Assembly (NCBI GenBank): GCA_004552515.1
Contig: SFOF01000138.1
Location: forward strand, 1-5,971
Origin: Clostridiales bacterium
Lineage (GTDB): Bacteria > Bacillota > Clostridia > Christensenellales > Aristaeellaceae
Length of the DNA: 5,971 nt
Reading direction: 5' to 3'
Shown here: piece by piece, positions 4,859-5,971 of the stretch
How the letters are laid out: each line of letters starts with the position of its first letter
How positions within the stretch are numbered: position 1 is the stretch's first letter
The notes under the pieces: model-generated
Told to the model about the DNA's origin: nothing
The model's database searches: none
The model's input: the letters and a program-made list of their open reading frames with translations, nothing else
Made by a program: the position numbers and the translations under genes

Positions 4859-5302
4859 ATGGACAGGCGTGTTTTTCCCATCAGGACGTATGTGACGCTG
4901 ACCTGGCAGGTGCTGCTCTTCAGCATGGCGGCGACGCTGCTGCTGGATCGTTTTATCGAGAGCCGGTTGATCTGGGCGCTGCCGGCGATCGTGCTGGTGC
5001 TGTCGGTGCCCTACATCGTGCGTGTGGTCGAGATCATCGGCGATCGTTCGCAGGGCCGGCGCTGTGAAAGGACGATGCGCCTGGTGGATGTGAGCCGGGA
5101 GTTCGCCGTGGCGATTCACAGCCATCGCGGCATGATGCACTGGACGCTGATCTTTGAGGACGAAGCGGACGGCAGTCTGTATTCGCTCACGGCCGCCGCG
5201 ACAAAGGAGGACGCGCGCGCCATGTGGCGCAACGGCGAGCGCTACAGCCTCATGTGGCTGGACAAATCGCGCGTCATTCTTGAGATGGAATCTGCGCGCT
5301 GA
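4859..5302 (+). CDS. Small two-helix membrane protein with soluble C-terminal domain, unknown
   Basis: The 147-residue product has two adjacent membrane helices (about 11-31 and 37-57) with a short external turn. A cytoplasmic tail of about 90 residues follows, whose alternating pattern suggests a small beta-rich domain (for example HWTLIFEDEADGSLYSLT and a closing YSLMWLDKSRVILEME). I recognise no named family. The ATG at 4859 is chosen because GAGGAA (4849-4854), overlapping the previous stop, is well placed. A GTG at 4847 is in frame and overlaps that stop but has a worse ribosome binding site. The tight spacing says it is made with the SGNH hydrolase and may work with it or with the 3275 membrane protein. 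That is inference from position only. Confidence 0.8.
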   Translation: MDRRVFPIRTYVTLTWQVLLFSMAATLLLDRFIESRLIWALPAIVLVLSVPYIVRVVEIIGDRSQGRRCERTMRLVDVSREFAVAIHSHRGMMHWTLIFEDEADGSLYSLTAAATKEDARAMWRNGERYSLMWLDKSRVILEMESAR

Positions 5303-5307
5303 CCGCA

Positions 5308-5337
5308 CATCCCCTTGCCCCTGGCGGCGAGGGGATG
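5308..5337 (+). terminator. Long hairpin before the DUF4317 gene, possible weak terminator
   Basis: CATCCCCTTGCC (5308-5319) and GGCGAGGGGATG (5326-5337) form a 12-bp stem with one G-T pair and a 6-base loop, starting 5 bases after the stop at 5302. Its position and stability fit a terminator, but the following bases ATCATTCATCAT lack a T tract. It may end transcription partially, protect the upstream mRNA from 3' decay, or act as a leader structure for the next gene, whose ribosome binding site lies 12 bases downstream. Confidence 0.5.
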
Positions 5338-5362
5338 ATCATTCATCATAAAGGAGCTTATC

Positions 5363-5971
5363 ATGACCAGAAAGGAAATTGCCGAAATTCGCAAGCGCTT
5401 TAATCCCGAGCGCAACAATGTGACCGTAATCCGCGGCTGCTATGTTAATCAGGACGGCGAAATCATCTCCGAGTTCGCCGCCTCTCCGCTGGCCATGCCG
5501 GAGGAGGAAGCCGACAAGTATCTGTCGATCTTCAAAAAGACGCTCTCCGGCATCCCGGACAAGAATCTCGTCGATATGTCCTTCACCACCGAGCAGGTGC
5601 GGGAGGGCGTGGAGCACGCGCTGCTGATGAAGCTGCGCGATTCGGCGCTGACCGACGACGAGGCGGTGGAGGAATTCTTCAGCCGGATCATCGAGACGTT
5701 CAAATTCGAGGACAACTATCTGATCCTGCTCATGCACGACGCCTATGACGTGCCGGCCTTCACGCTGGACGATCAGCCGTCCGATTCGGGCGCGGATGTG
5801 TTCCATTATCTGATCTGCTCGATCTGTCCGGTGCGCCTGAGCAAGCCGGCGCTGCGCTATTGCGCCAGCGAGAACGAGTTCCATACCCGCGCGCTGGACT
5901 ACATCGTCAATATGCCGGAGACGGGCTTCATGTTCCCAACGTTCGACGAGCGCAAGACCAACATCTACAAC
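5363..5971 (+). CDS. DUF4317 family protein, N-terminal part, continues beyond the window
   Basis: The reading frame stays open for 203 codons to the window edge, so the C terminus is missing. It opens MTRKEIAEIRKRF, then NPERNNVTVIRGCYV (14-28). Further on are KTLSGIPDKNLVDM, a YLILLMHDAYDVP segment, and CSICPV from residue 152 followed by LSKPAL. These match my memory of the DUF4317 proteins found across Clostridia, whose function is unknown. No signal peptide or membrane helix is seen, so it is probably cytoplasmic. The ATG at 5363 has AAAGGAG (5350-5356) six bases upstream. I see no convincing promoter in the 60-bp gap after 5302, so it may depend on read-through past the 5308-5337 hairpin. 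Confidence 0.9.
   Translation, partial: MTRKEIAEIRKRFNPERNNVTVIRGCYVNQDGEIISEFAASPLAMPEEEADKYLSIFKKTLSGIPDKNLVDMSFTTEQVREGVEHALLMKLRDSALTDDEAVEEFFSRIIETFKFEDNYLILLMHDAYDVPAFTLDDQPSDSGADVFHYLICSICPVRLSKPALRYCASENEFHTRALDYIVNMPETGFMFPTFDERKTNIYN

Noticed and set aside
5339..5884. A 181-codon minus-strand frame opposite the DUF4317 gene.
   Set aside because: It is an antisense shadow: the plus strand matches DUF4317 with a good ribosome binding site.

Overview
The window looks like chromosomal DNA from a GC-rich member of the Bacillota, probably class Clostridia. The evidence is family content (a RibU-type riboflavin ECF S-component under an FMN riboswitch, a DUF2975 / YozG-like HTH pair, a CmpB-type membrane protein, DUF4317), AGGAGG-type ribosome binding sites before nearly every gene, and sigma-A style promoters. 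I cannot name a genus. No mobile element, CRISPR array, rRNA or tRNA is visible, and gene packing is dense.

Left arm, minus strand (1-1410). A promoter with an in-register UP element (1357-1410) leads into an FMN riboswitch (about 1212-1322) and an intrinsic terminator (1146-1178). These control ribU (521-1120), followed after 22 bp by tsaE (25-498), which overlaps the first codons of tsaB (1-28) by 4 bp. Riboflavin uptake and t6A tRNA modification genes therefore appear to share one transcription unit, with the flavin switch at its head.

Centre, plus strand (1457-3183). A perfect-consensus promoter (TTGACA, 17 bp, TATAAT) drives a four-helix DUF2975 membrane protein (1510-1998) and a small Cro/CI-type HTH regulator (2013-2252). 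A second, extended -10 promoter overlapped by an inverted repeat precedes an uncharacterised 135-residue helical protein (2330-2737) and a small lipoprotein (2770-3132). A strong intrinsic terminator (3146-3183) closes this block.

Right arm, plus strand (3205-5971). A third good promoter precedes a CmpB-type membrane protein with a coiled-coil tail (3275-4081), a cytoplasmic SGNH/GDSL hydrolase (4119-4850) and a small two-helix membrane protein (4859-5302) with almost no gap after the hydrolase. A long hairpin (5308-5337) separates these from a DUF4317 gene (5363 to the window end, incomplete).

Most of the window is ordinary conserved Clostridia gene content. The points most worth following are the FMN-riboswitch / ribU / tsaE / tsaB arrangement, the unusually complete promoters flanking the 1386-1456 divergent region, the inverted repeat over the promoter and ribosome binding site at 2298-2320, and the uncharacterised proteins at 2330-2737 and 4859-5302. 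I did not find convincing evidence of a wholly new system.
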